Shown here: one piece after another, positions 7,007 through 14,049 of the stretch
Layout of the letters: each line of letters opens with the position of its first letter
Numbering within the stretch: position 1 is the stretch's first letter
Assembly: GCF_030453725.1 (NCBI RefSeq)
Contig: NZ_JAKDJU010000046.1
Coordinates: 1-20,242, forward strand
Reading direction: 5' to 3'
DNA length: 20,242 nucleotides
DNA from: Brevibacterium picturae
GTDB taxonomy: Bacteria; Actinomycetota; Actinomycetes; Actinomycetales; Brevibacteriaceae
Program-made: the position numbers and the translations under genes
The notes under the pieces: generated by a model
What the model saw: the letters and a program-made list of their open reading frames with translations, nothing else
The model's database searches: none
What the model was told of the DNA's origin: nothing

Positions 7007-7765
7007 ATGTCCATTCTGAAAATCACCGACCTGCACGTCAGTGTCAACACCGACTCCGGTCCGAAGCCGATCCTCAACGGCATCAACCTGGAGATCAACT
7101 CCAACGAGACCCACGCCATCATGGGCCCCAACGGCTCCGGCAAGTCCACCCTGGCCTACGCCCTGGCCGGTCACCCGAAGTACCAGGTGACTTCGGGATC
7201 CGTCACCCTCGACGAGGTGGACGTCCTCGCGATGTCCGTCGACGAGCGTGCCAAGGCCGGCCTGTTCCTGGCCATGCAGTACCCCGTCGAGGTCCCCGGC
7301 GTGACCGTGACGAACTTCCTGCGTTCGGCCAAGACCGCGGTCGACGGAGAAGCTCCGAAGCTGCGTCACTGGACCAAGGACCTCAAATCCGCGATGGAGA
7401 ACCTTCGCGTGGATCCTGAGTTCGCCAGCCGCAACGTCAACGAAGGATTCTCCGGCGGTGAGAAGAAGCGCCACGAGATCCTCCAGATGGAGATGCTCAA
7501 GCCCCAGTTCGCCGTCCTCGACGAGACCGACTCCGGTCTCGACGTCGATGCCCTGCGCATCGTGTCCGAGGGCATCAACCGGGTGCGCGAGGCGACCGAC
7601 GTCGGCGTTCTGCTCATCACCCACTACACCCGCATCCTCAGCTACGTGAAGCCTGACCACGTCCACGTGATCATCAAGGGCAAGGTTGCTGAAGAGGGCG
7701 GACCGGAACTGGCCGATCGCCTCGAGAACGAAGGCTACGACCGCTTCCTGCAGGCCCCGGCCTGA
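7007..7765 (+). CDS. sufC: Fe-S assembly ATPase SufC
   Basis: SufC is the ABC-type ATPase of the SufBC2D scaffold; ATP-driven dimerisation rearranges SufB and SufD to expose the assembly site. The 252-residue product has Walker A GPNGSGKST at 40-48, Q-loop Gln91, the SufC-specific signature FSGGEKKRHEILQM starting at 148, Walker B FAVLDETDSGLD at 168-179 with D175 where transporters have Pro, and His206 in ITHYTR. An AAAAGGA site precedes the ATG. A 50-bp gap separates it from the Rieske gene; its stop overlaps the sufS start by one base (TGATG). Confidence 0.97.
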   Translation: MSILKITDLHVSVNTDSGPKPILNGINLEINSNETHAIMGPNGSGKSTLAYALAGHPKYQVTSGSVTLDEVDVLAMSVDERAKAGLFLAMQYPVEVPGVTVTNFLRSAKTAVDGEAPKLRHWTKDLKSAMENLRVDPEFASRNVNEGFSGGEKKRHEILQMEMLKPQFAVLDETDSGLDVDALRIVSEGINRVREATDVGVLLITHYTRILSYVKPDHVHVIIKGKVAEEGGPELADRLENEGYDRFLQAPA

Positions 7766-9015
7766 TGTTCTCCCGCCTGCGGAACGACTTCCCGATCCTG
7801 GACACCAGGGTCGGGGAGTCGGCTCTGAGCTATCTCGACTCGGGCGCGACTTCCCAGAAGCCGCAGTGCGTCATCGACACATTCACGGAGTACTATTCTC
7901 AGCGCAATGCCGCCGTCCACAGGGGAGCCCATTCGCTCGCGGTGATGGCCACCGACGCGTTCGAAGCCGGCCGTGAGGCGGTCGCGAACCTCGTCGGCGG
8001 ATCACCCGAACAGGTCGTCTGGACGAAGAACGCCACCGAGGCGCTCAACGTCGTCGCACTGGGCATCGACCGGGCCAGCCACGGATTCGGGGGAGAGGCC
8101 GCGCAGCGCTTCGGGCTCGGACCCGGGGACTCGATCGTCGTCACCGAGATGGAACACCACGCGAATCTCGTCCCCTGGCAGCAGCTGGCACAGTCCACTG
8201 GGGCGACGCTGAGATGGATTCCGGTCACCGACTCCGGTGAGCTCGACCTCGGCGATCTGGACACCATCGTCGACGACACGACGAGGGTCTTCGCCTTCAC
8301 CCATGTCTCGAACGTGCTCGGCACCATCAACCCGGTCGATACGCTCGTCGCCCGGGCCAGGGACGTCGGGGCACTCGTCGTCCTCGACGCCTGCCAATCG
8401 GTTCCGCACATGCCGGTGAACTTCGTCGACCTCGATGTCGACTTCGCCGCATTCTCCGCGCACAAAGCGCTGGGGCCCACCGGTCTCGGCACCCTCTGGG
8501 GCAAGTCCGAACTGCTGAACACATTGCCTCCGGTGCTGACCGGCGGATCCATGATCACCACGGTGACCATGGAGGAATCACAGTTCATGGCCGCCCCACA
8601 GCGATTCGAAGCCGGAACCCAGCCCGTGGCCGAGGTCGCCGCGTTCACCACCGCGGTCAACTACCTCGCCGAGGTGGGCCTGGACAAGATCTTCGACCAC
8701 GAGCGCGAGCTCGGCACCGTTCTACTCGACGGGGTCGCGGCGATTCCGGGCATCACCGTGCTCGGCTCGTCCGAGGACAGGATCGGCACGGTGGCCTTCG
8801 ACGTCGACGGCGTTCATGCCCACGACGTGGGTCAGTACCTCGATTCCCAGGGTGTCGCGGTCCGTGTCGGTCACCACTGCGCGCAGCCTCTGCACCGACG
8901 CTTCGGTGTCACTGCTTCGACGCGGGCGAGCACCTATCTGTACAACAACGCCGAGGACTGCCAACGGTTCCTGACCGCTTTGGCCGAAGTTCGGCCCTTC
9001 TTCGGTCTCCAGTGA
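7765..9015 (+). CDS. sufS: Cysteine desulfurase SufS (PLP-dependent)
   Basis: Converts L-cysteine to L-alanine and passes a persulfide to SufU. The 416-residue product is a class V aminotransferase-fold enzyme of the SufS group. It shows EMEHHANLVPW (H131), DACQSVPH (D208 and Q211 contact PLP), the PLP-lysine K234 in SAHKALGPTG, and the catalytic C372 in VRVGHHCAQPLHRR with the short loop typical of SufS. Length and motifs are normal. The start codon shares one base with the sufC stop, so translation is coupled. Its acceptor, SufU, is the next gene. Confidence 0.96.
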   Translation: MFSRLRNDFPILDTRVGESALSYLDSGATSQKPQCVIDTFTEYYSQRNAAVHRGAHSLAVMATDAFEAGREAVANLVGGSPEQVVWTKNATEALNVVALGIDRASHGFGGEAAQRFGLGPGDSIVVTEMEHHANLVPWQQLAQSTGATLRWIPVTDSGELDLGDLDTIVDDTTRVFAFTHVSNVLGTINPVDTLVARARDVGALVVLDACQSVPHMPVNFVDLDVDFAAFSAHKALGPTGLGTLWGKSELLNTLPPVLTGGSMITTVTMEESQFMAAPQRFEAGTQPVAEVAAFTTAVNYLAEVGLDKIFDHERELGTVLLDGVAAIPGITVLGSSEDRIGTVAFDVDGVHAHDVGQYLDSQGVAVRVGHHCAQPLHRRFGVTASTRASTYLYNNAEDCQRFLTALAEVRPFFGLQ

Positions 9016-9025
9016 GGAGCGTGTC

Positions 9026-9493
9026 ATGAGCACGCAGATGCAACAGCTCTACCAGCAGGTCATCCTCGACCACTCTCGGGAACGGGTCGGCGACTCCGAC
9101 CTGCTCGGCGACGCCGCTGCGGCGCCGCATGGTTCCTCGCACCAGGTCAATCCCACCTGTGGGGATGAGATCGAACTCGAAACCGAGATCAGCGCCGACG
9201 GTGGCATCGCCGTGCGCTGGTCGGGTGACGGATGCTCGATCTCGATGGCTTCGGCGTCGGTCCTGTCCGAGCTCGCGGCAGAGAACAGCGTCGCCGGCAT
9301 GCTCGACATCGAAGCGAAATTCCACGAACTCATGCATTCGCGTGGGACACTGGACGGTGACGAGGAAATACTCGGCGATGCCGCGGCGTTCAGTGGAGTG
9401 TCGAAGTTCCCAGCCAGGATCAAGTGCGCGCTCCTGTCCTGGGTCGCGTTCAAGGACGCGCTCAACCAAGCCCAAACATCTCTGAAGGAGTAA
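9026..9493 (+). CDS. sufU: Sulfur-transfer protein SufU (IscU-like, zinc-dependent)
   Basis: SufU accepts persulfide sulfur from SufS and delivers it to SufB; in Gram-positive bacteria it binds zinc. The 155-residue product has the conserved ligands C45 and D47 (NPTCGDE), C70 (GDGCSIS) and C134 (RIKCALLSW). It carries the approximately 18-20 residue insertion between the second and third Cys that separates SufU from IscU, and it lacks the LPPVK chaperone motif. GAGGAG precedes the start by a few bases. It lies 10 bp after sufS. Confidence 0.95.
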   Translation: MSTQMQQLYQQVILDHSRERVGDSDLLGDAAAAPHGSSHQVNPTCGDEIELETEISADGGIAVRWSGDGCSISMASASVLSELAAENSVAGMLDIEAKFHELMHSRGTLDGDEEILGDAAAFSGVSKFPARIKCALLSWVAFKDALNQAQTSLKE

Positions 9494-9495
9494 GA

Positions 9496-9831
9496 ATGCC
9501 CGACGTGATAGACGCACCCCAGAACGCCAGCATCGACGAGGTGCGAGAAGCGATGATGGATGTCGTCGACCCGGAGCTCGGCGTGAACATCGTCGACCTC
9601 GGACTCGTCTACGGACTCTCCGTCGAAGACGATGGGACCGCCGTCGTCGAGATGACGCTGACGTCCGCGGCGTGCCCCCTGACCGACGTCATCGAAGACC
9701 AGACAGCTCAGTGCCTCGAGGGCATCGTGCCGGCCTACCGGATCAACTGGGTCTGGATGCCGCCATGGGGACCCGAGAAGATCACCGACGACGGACGCGA
9801 GCAGATGCGCGCCCTCGGCTTCAATATCTGA
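9496..9831 (+). CDS. sufT: SufT, MIP18/DUF59 Fe-S maturation factor
   Basis: A 111-residue protein of the MIP18/DUF59 family, which helps insert or carry Fe-S clusters during protein maturation. Seen: AMMDVVDPELGVNIVDLGLVYG (roughly residues 18-39), the hallmark DPE...NIVDLGL motif, and the MTLTSAACPL segment with the conserved Cys-Pro. The ATG at 9496 is chosen because AAGGAG at 9485-9490 is at ideal spacing and sufU stops 2 bp earlier; a longer in-frame start would lie inside sufU. Last gene of the suf operon, followed by palindromic sequence likely to end transcription. Confidence 0.93.
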   Translation: MPDVIDAPQNASIDEVREAMMDVVDPELGVNIVDLGLVYGLSVEDDGTAVVEMTLTSAACPLTDVIEDQTAQCLEGIVPAYRINWVWMPPWGPEKITDDGREQMRALGFNI

Positions 9832-9860
9832 GTGGCGAACATCTGAGGTCTGATACATGA

Positions 9861-9884
9861 GGGACGTCCCCGCGGGGACGTCCC
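9861..9884. repeat. Perfect 24-bp palindrome downstream of sufT
   Basis: The palindrome consists of the self-complementary decamer GGGACGTCCC, then CGCG, then GGGACGTCCC again. It lies 29 bp after the sufT stop. It could be a terminator hairpin or a dimer or tetramer protein-binding site. Twenty of its bases (9864-9883) recur exactly at 10521-10540 inside the downstream RNase HI gene. The rest of 9832-10066 holds the hairpin at 9898-9939, a minor GCCCC/GGGGC hairpin (9953-9972), and no gene I can support. Confidence 0.7.
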
Positions 9885-9897
9885 AGCAGCAACGCCT

Positions 9898-9939
9898 CGC
9901 CGAGGTGGGAGTGCCGAGACCGGTGCCCCCACCTCGGCG
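9898..9939 (+). terminator. Long hairpin after the suf operon, without U-tract
   Basis: A 12-bp perfect stem, CGCCGAGGTGGG (9898-9909) with CCCACCTCGGCG (9928-9939), continues after one A-C mismatch through five inner pairs, two of them G-U, to a 6-base loop. It is followed by ATGTTCGTG, not a T-run, as is common for actinobacterial terminators. The two G-U pairs only work in RNA of the plus strand, supporting a transcript-level role at the 3' end of suf. Confidence 0.6.
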
Positions 9940-10066
9940 ATGTTCGTGAGTTGCCCCGGTTCGCTCTGGGGCGGGTCCGGCCGAGGTCGTGCAGATCACC
10001 TGCCCCTGAACGCAGGCGGAGGAGCGCGGCGTGAAAGAATGAAGACCGACTTTCCTAGGAGAACCA

Positions 10067-10729
10067 TTGACGATCATCGCGGCCGCAGACGGGTCAGCCC
10101 TCGGCAACCCAGGACCGGCAGGCTGGGCCTGGTACGTCGACGACGACTGCTGGCACGCCGGTGGTTGGAAGGAATCGACGAACAACCGCGGTGAGCTGAT
10201 GGCCGTCCTCGACCTGCTTGACTCGACCGCCGACGTCGATGAGGATCTCAAGGTCTTCTGCGATTCCAAATACGTCATCAATGCTCTGACGAAGTGGATG
10301 CCCGGTTGGAAGCGCAAAGGCTGGAAGAAGGCCGACGGCAAGGAGGTTCTCAACAAGGACCTCCTTGAACGCTTGGACACGGCTCTGAGCGGTCGCGAGA
10401 TCGAATTCGAATGGGTCAAGGGGCACAATAACCACGCGATGAACGAGGCGGCAGACGAACGTGCGCGTGCCGCCGCCACCGCGTATCAGAAGAACACGAG
10501 TGTGCCCGCCGGCCCCGGATACGTCCCCGCGGGGACGTCCGAGTCGATCACCGCGGTCCCGACGGAGCCGAGCGCCTCCACCACTCCTGCGACCGCGGCC
10601 ACCACCGTCGTCTCCTGCACAGTCCCCACACGTATCGCGGACGAACTCGTCTCCCGGGCACAGGCTCAGGGAATCCACCCACAAGAATTCTTGGCCGAGA
10701 TCATCGGTCGCAGTTTGGAGAATGAATGA
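10067..10729 (+). CDS. rnhA: Ribonuclease HI with C-terminal RHH-like extension
   Basis: RNase HI cuts the RNA strand of RNA-DNA hybrids. The catalytic domain spans about 1-140: D8 (AADGSALGNPG), E43 (NRGELMAV), D66 (FCDSKYV), H120 (VKGHNNH) and D130 (NEAADERAR), plus the basic protrusion around KRKGWKKADG. The protein is 220 residues, while single-domain enzymes are near 155. After a Pro/Ala/Thr/Ser-rich linker (about 145-180) comes a strand-helix-helix segment, VVSCTVPTRIADELVSRAQA onward, that looks like a ribbon-helix-helix fold. The start is TTG with AGGAGA upstream. A 20-bp palindromic sequence shared with the suf downstream region falls in the linker. The stop overlaps the ABC-F start (ATGA). 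Confidence 0.9.
   Translation: MTIIAAADGSALGNPGPAGWAWYVDDDCWHAGGWKESTNNRGELMAVLDLLDSTADVDEDLKVFCDSKYVINALTKWMPGWKRKGWKKADGKEVLNKDLLERLDTALSGREIEFEWVKGHNNHAMNEAADERARAAATAYQKNTSVPAGPGYVPAGTSESITAVPTEPSASTTPATAATTVVSCTVPTRIADELVSRAQAQGIHPQEFLAEIIGRSLENE
10521..10540. repeat. Second copy of the 20-bp palindromic sequence, inside rnhA
   Basis: ACGTCCCCGCGGGGACGTCC is identical to 9864-9883. Here the first 18 bases form a perfect palindrome. It encodes residues around VPAGTS of the low-complexity linker, so the coding constraint on it is weak. It may be a mobile or converted short palindrome, or a regulatory site. Confidence 0.7.
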
Positions 10730-12324
10730 TTCAGGCATCCGACCTCGAGGTCATCGTCGGCGCCCGCACTCTGATGTCGGAGGTCTCCTTCCGCGTCGAC
10801 AAGGGCGACCGGGTCGGCCTCGTCGGACGCAACGGCGCAGGGAAGACCACTCTGACGAAGGTGATCATGGGAGGCCACGCCGCCGCGGCGGGCAATGTCT
10901 CGGTCTCCGGGACTGTGGGCTACCTGCCCCAGGATCCGCGCAGCGGTGACCTGACGGCCACGGGCATGGAGCGCATCCTGTCCGCCCGTGAACTCGATGT
11001 GCTCATCAAGCGCCTGCGCAAGGCCGAACGTCAGATGGCCTCTCCCGATGAGAACGTTTCGGCGAAGGCTCTCGACCGCTATCCTCGCATCGAATCCGAA
11101 TTCCTGGCCGCCGGCGGCTATTCCGCAGAGTCCGAAGCGTATGCGATCGCTGCCAATCTCGGTCTCGATGAGGATCTCATCAGCCAAGAGATCGGCACCC
11201 TCTCCGGCGGTCAGAGACGCCGCGTGGAGCTCGCACGAATTCTGTTCTCGGCCCCGGACACGATGATCCTCGATGAGCCGACGAACCACCTCGACGCGGA
11301 ATCGGTTCTGTGGCTGCGTGACTACCTCAAGGGCTACTCCGGCGGCCTCATCGTCATCAGTCACGACCTCGACCTCATCGACGAAGTCGTCAACAAAGTG
11401 TTCTTCCTCGATGCCACCCGCCAGACCATCGACATCTACTCGATGGGCTACCGTCTCTATCTCAAGCAGCGCGAAGACGATGAGCGTCGCCGCCGCCGTG
11501 AGCGTGCGAACGCGGAGAAGAAGGCCTCGGCGCTGACCGCCCAGGCGAACAAGATGATGGCCAAGGCAACGAAGACCGTGGCCGCCCAGCAGATGGCCAA
11601 ACGTGCCGAACGCCTGCTGGCCGGGCTCGAGGACGAACGCAGCTCCGAAAAGGTCGCCAACCTGCGGTTCCCCGCACCGGCCGACTGCGGACGGGTGCCG
11701 CTGACGGCAGAGGGTCTCTCGCGCAGCTACGGCTCGACCGAGGTCTTCACCGGCGTCGATCTCGCCATCGACAAGGGCTCACGCGTCGTCATCCTCGGCT
11801 ACAACGGTGCCGGCAAGACCACACTGCTGCGCCTGTTGGCCGGTCTCGACGAACCGGATTCGGGACAGGTCGTCCCGGGCCATGGCCTCAAACTCGGCTA
11901 CTATGCGCAGGAACATGAGACGCTCGACCTCGAACGCAGCGTGCTGGAGAACATGAAGCGCAATTCACCGCATCTCGATGACACCGCGGTGCGCAATGTG
12001 CTCGGTTCGTTCCTGTTCTCAGGCGATGACGTGCACAAGCCTTCGAGCGTGCTCTCCGGCGGTGAGAAGACACGCCTGGCCCTGGCCACGCTCGTGGTCT
12101 CGAGTGCCAACGTCCTCCTCCTCGACGAGCCGACGAACAACCTCGACCCGGCCTCACGCGAGGAGATCCTCTCGGCCATCCGCCGCTATGAGGGCGCCAT
12201 CATCCTCGTCACCCACGATGAGGGAGCGGTGTCCGCACTCGACCCCGACCGTGTCCTGCTGCTGCCCGACGGTGACGAGGATCTGTGGAATGACACCTAC
12301 CTCGACCTCGTCACACTCGCCTGA
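10726..12324 (+). CDS. ABC-F family ATPase (ribosome-associated type)
   Basis: A 532-residue protein with two ABC domains and no membrane segments. Domain 1: Walker A GRNGAGKTT at 34-42, LSGGQ at 159-163, MILDEPTNHLD at 180-190. Domain 2: Walker A GYNGAGKTT at 358-366, LSGGE at 443-447, LLLDEPTNNLD at 464-474. The Arg/Lys/Ala-rich interdomain linker (about 235-315, with KQREDDERRRRRER) is the P-site tRNA-interaction motif of the family. ABC-F proteins act on ribosomes, either in translation regulation (EttA-like) or antibiotic protection; sequence alone does not say which, but the housekeeping context favours the former. ATGA overlap with rnhA indicates coupled translation. Confidence 0.93.
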   Translation: MIQASDLEVIVGARTLMSEVSFRVDKGDRVGLVGRNGAGKTTLTKVIMGGHAAAAGNVSVSGTVGYLPQDPRSGDLTATGMERILSARELDVLIKRLRKAERQMASPDENVSAKALDRYPRIESEFLAAGGYSAESEAYAIAANLGLDEDLISQEIGTLSGGQRRRVELARILFSAPDTMILDEPTNHLDAESVLWLRDYLKGYSGGLIVISHDLDLIDEVVNKVFFLDATRQTIDIYSMGYRLYLKQREDDERRRRRERANAEKKASALTAQANKMMAKATKTVAAQQMAKRAERLLAGLEDERSSEKVANLRFPAPADCGRVPLTAEGLSRSYGSTEVFTGVDLAIDKGSRVVILGYNGAGKTTLLRLLAGLDEPDSGQVVPGHGLKLGYYAQEHETLDLERSVLENMKRNSPHLDDTAVRNVLGSFLFSGDDVHKPSSVLSGGEKTRLALATLVVSSANVLLLDEPTNNLDPASREEILSAIRRYEGAIILVTHDEGAVSALDPDRVLLLPDGDEDLWNDTYLDLVTLA

Positions 12325-12366
12325 GCCGGACCGGAGATTCCCGCTCACGGAGCGGGTCCGGCTCAG
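12321..12366. terminator. Bidirectional terminator hairpin containing both stop codons
   Basis: CTGAGCCGGACC (12321-12332) and GGTCCGGCTCAG (12355-12366) are perfect 12-bp inverted arms. Inside them, CCCGCT (12340-12345) and AGCGGG (12351-12356) form an alternative inner stem. The TGA of the ABC-F gene and the TGA of the convergent SURF1 gene occupy the mirror-image positions in the two arms. No T-run follows on either strand. Confidence 0.65.
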
Positions 12367-13265
12367 GAGTGTCGGAAACGGTCCTCGATGAGTTCGTCCT
12401 CTTCGGCCTCGGCGCGACCGTGGACGCCTGGTGATCGCAACCGGTTGCGTCCATAGCGGTTGCCTGGTTGGGAGATCTTCGCACCCGCATCCAATGCCGC
12501 CTTGTCGATCACGACGTACTCGACGTCGCCGGTGGATTTCTCGGCAGCCTCGGCGTCGGCCCTGCGCTCGCGCCTGGCGGAGATCGACACGGCGATGATG
12601 ATCATGATGCCGAACGTGAACCACTGGAGCATGTAGGACAGGTGGTTGCCCGGATTGAGGTCGGGTGGGGGCAGAGGCGTCAGCCCCGTCTCGTCGGCCG
12701 ATGCGTTTCCGGTGTGGACGATCTCGCCATAGACGTTCTCGTATGCTGAGTCCATACCGGGGATCCGGTCTGGATCGATGGCCTTGATCAGCCCGTCGGG
12801 GTTTTTGTCGTCCGAGCCGTCCTGAGCCGGTTGCAGACGCGCGGCGATGGTCTGCTCCCCGGCAGGGGCCGGCGGGACCTGGTCCGGTTCCGCGATCCAT
12901 CCCCTGACGAGCGCGATCGTGTCTCCTGAGGTGAGTTCGAACGGAACGACGACGTAGTAGCCCACCTTGTCATTGACCGTGCGGTTGCGGGCGAAGACGG
13001 TGTCCGATGTCTGGAACTCGCCGGTCAGCGCCACCTGTCGGTACTCATGATCCTCGTCGAGGGTCGCCGAGGTGGAGCCCAGGATGCTCGTGATGTTCAC
13101 GGGCGTCGACGAATAGTTCGCGTTGATCGTGTCGATCTCGTGCTGGCGCTGATCCTGGCGGTCCTTCTGCCAGAGCGCGAGGAAGATGCAGGCGATGACG
13201 ACGATGATGGTCATGGCGATGTATTTCAGCCATCGTGCGCTGAAGAGGAAGGAATAGCGGGACAT
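12363..13265 (-). CDS. SURF1-family cytochrome oxidase assembly protein
   Basis: SURF1 proteins help insert heme A into subunit I of aa3-type cytochrome oxidase. The 300-residue product has the usual topology: TM1 at about 14-32 ending in the conserved ALWQ, an outer domain with VALTGEF, RNRTVNDKVGYYVVVPF and ALVRGWI (motifs of the family), and TM2 at about 211-229 beginning with HLSYMLQWF. A 70-residue polar cytoplasmic tail (231-300) follows, longer than I expect for the family. The start at 13265 has GGAGGA upstream and shares one base with the upstream stop (TGATG). It complements the ctaA gene at 608-1507. Confidence 0.9.
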   Translation of the reverse strand: MSRYSFLFSARWLKYIAMTIIVVIACIFLALWQKDRQDQRQHEIDTINANYSSTPVNITSILGSTSATLDEDHEYRQVALTGEFQTSDTVFARNRTVNDKVGYYVVVPFELTSGDTIALVRGWIAEPDQVPPAPAGEQTIAARLQPAQDGSDDKNPDGLIKAIDPDRIPGMDSAYENVYGEIVHTGNASADETGLTPLPPPDLNPGNHLSYMLQWFTFGIMIIIAVSISARRERRADAEAAEKSTGDVEYVVIDKAALDAGAKISQPGNRYGRNRLRSPGVHGRAEAEEDELIEDRFRHS

Positions 13266-13477
13266 CAACCGGCGTCCTCCGGGATTTCGTCGATCGAGAC
13301 ATCGCTGAGATAGAAGTTGCGCAGGGTGAGGAACTCGCGCAGATAGTCGAGATGTTCGTCACAGGCCAACCAGGTCTTGCGGCGCTTGGGCATGTGCAGG
13401 CTCGGGTTGTTCCACAGAATGGCACGTGTGGCATCTGTCCGGCAGCCCTTCGCCGAGCATGGGAGCTTCTCGGTCAT
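13265..13477 (-). CDS. Small Cys/His protein, possible zinc-binding
   Basis: A 70-residue protein of unknown function. Seen: C7-x4-C12 near the N-terminus and C39-x2-H42 in the middle, a possible mononuclear metal site; a basic stretch MPKRRKTW (29-36); and a C-terminal half rich in Leu, Phe and acidic residues. There is no membrane segment or signal peptide. GAGGTGAGGA precedes the ATG. The start overlaps the DUF3099 stop (ATGA) and its stop overlaps the SURF1 start (TGATG), so all three are probably made in a fixed ratio. The position suggests a role near oxidase assembly, but that is only inference. Confidence 0.82.
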   Translation of the reverse strand: MTEKLPCSAKGCRTDATRAILWNNPSLHMPKRRKTWLACDEHLDYLREFLTLRNFYLSDVSIDEIPEDAG

Positions 13478-13914
13478 GAATCCTCACCTCGGTTCCGTTC
13501 GGCGGACTGGTCGTTCTCTGCAGGTTCTCTGCCGCCTGCAGCTGGTGCGTCATCAGCTGACGCGGTGTCTTCGCTGCTGCCGGAGATCGTGTCTCCGGCG
13601 ATGGTGTCGCCGGCCGCCGGGGGCAGCTCGGGCATCGGTGCGCCGTCGAGCAGCGCCGATTCGTCGTTGCGGGTGCGTTCCCGGCCGGCATTGGCCACGA
13701 TCACGGCCGGATAAGGCAGCAGTACGGCTCCGGCGACGCAGACCCACATGAGCACCGTCAGATTCAGACGGAACATGACATAGGCCAGCACGAAGCAGAG
13801 CGTGCGAATCCCCATCGTGATCGAATATTTGATGATCCGCGACTTCATGTCGTCATCAAGGGCGGTGTCTGCCGTAGTGATCTGCTGCGGGTGTTTGGCC
13901 ATAACCTTCTTCAC
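13474..13914 (-). CDS. DUF3099 membrane protein
   Basis: A 146-residue protein matching the actinobacterial DUF3099 family: ITTADTALDDDMKSRIIKY, the conserved SITMGIRTLCFVLA helix (about 31-49), and a second helix ending LLPYPAVIVANAGRER (about 52-77). A disordered acidic tail rich in Asp, Ala, Glu and Ser follows. No function is established. The GTG at 13914 is taken as start; the ATG at 13902 is equally possible, since a -10 sits at 13932-13937 and AGAAGG lies close before the ATG. First gene of the leftward cluster with the Cys/His protein and SURF1. Confidence 0.85.
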   Translation of the reverse strand: MKKVMAKHPQQITTADTALDDDMKSRIIKYSITMGIRTLCFVLAYVMFRLNLTVLMWVCVAGAVLLPYPAVIVANAGRERTRNDESALLDGAPMPELPPAAGDTIAGDTISGSSEDTASADDAPAAGGREPAENDQSAERNRGEDS

Positions 13915-13931
13915 TCAAGTACTCGTACAAA

Positions 13932-13937
13932 ATCATA
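13932..13937 (-). promoter_or_regulatory. Candidate -10 of the DUF3099-SURF1 operon
   Basis: TATGAT on the minus strand matches the consensus at five of six positions, 17 nt before the GTG at 13914. The leader would be about 10 nt (GTG start) or 22 nt (ATG at 13902). No clear -35 is seen. Confidence 0.45.
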
Positions 13938-13977
13938 CTCTTCGTTTGTGTGAGTCGTATCGACGTCGGTCGGGACA

Positions 13978-14012
13978 CGATAGGTTAGTCACGGTAAGTT
14001 TGATCCCTATCG
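13978..14012. promoter_or_regulatory. Inverted repeat flanking the fabG -35
   Basis: CGATAGG (13978-13984) and CCTATCG (14006-14012) are perfect 7-bp inverted arms separated by 21 bp. The -35 candidate (14000-14005) lies just inside the right arm. It could be a binding site for a regulator of fatty-acid synthesis, but I cannot name one. Confidence 0.35.
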
Positions 14013-14028
14013 TCGATCAATCTGTATT
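14000..14028 (+). promoter_or_regulatory. Candidate promoter of fabG-fabI-sixA
   Basis: TTGATC (14000-14005) and TGTATT (14023-14028) each match consensus at four of six positions with the ideal 17-bp spacing. Transcription would start near 14035, followed by AGGAGAG and the GTG start of fabG. Confidence 0.5.
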
Positions 14029-14049
14029 GTCCACCAACAGGAGAGATTC

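Noticed and set aside
9940..10194. 84-codon plus-strand open frame upstream of rnhA
   Set aside because: It runs into rnhA in another frame, has an Arg-rich product and no good ribosome site.
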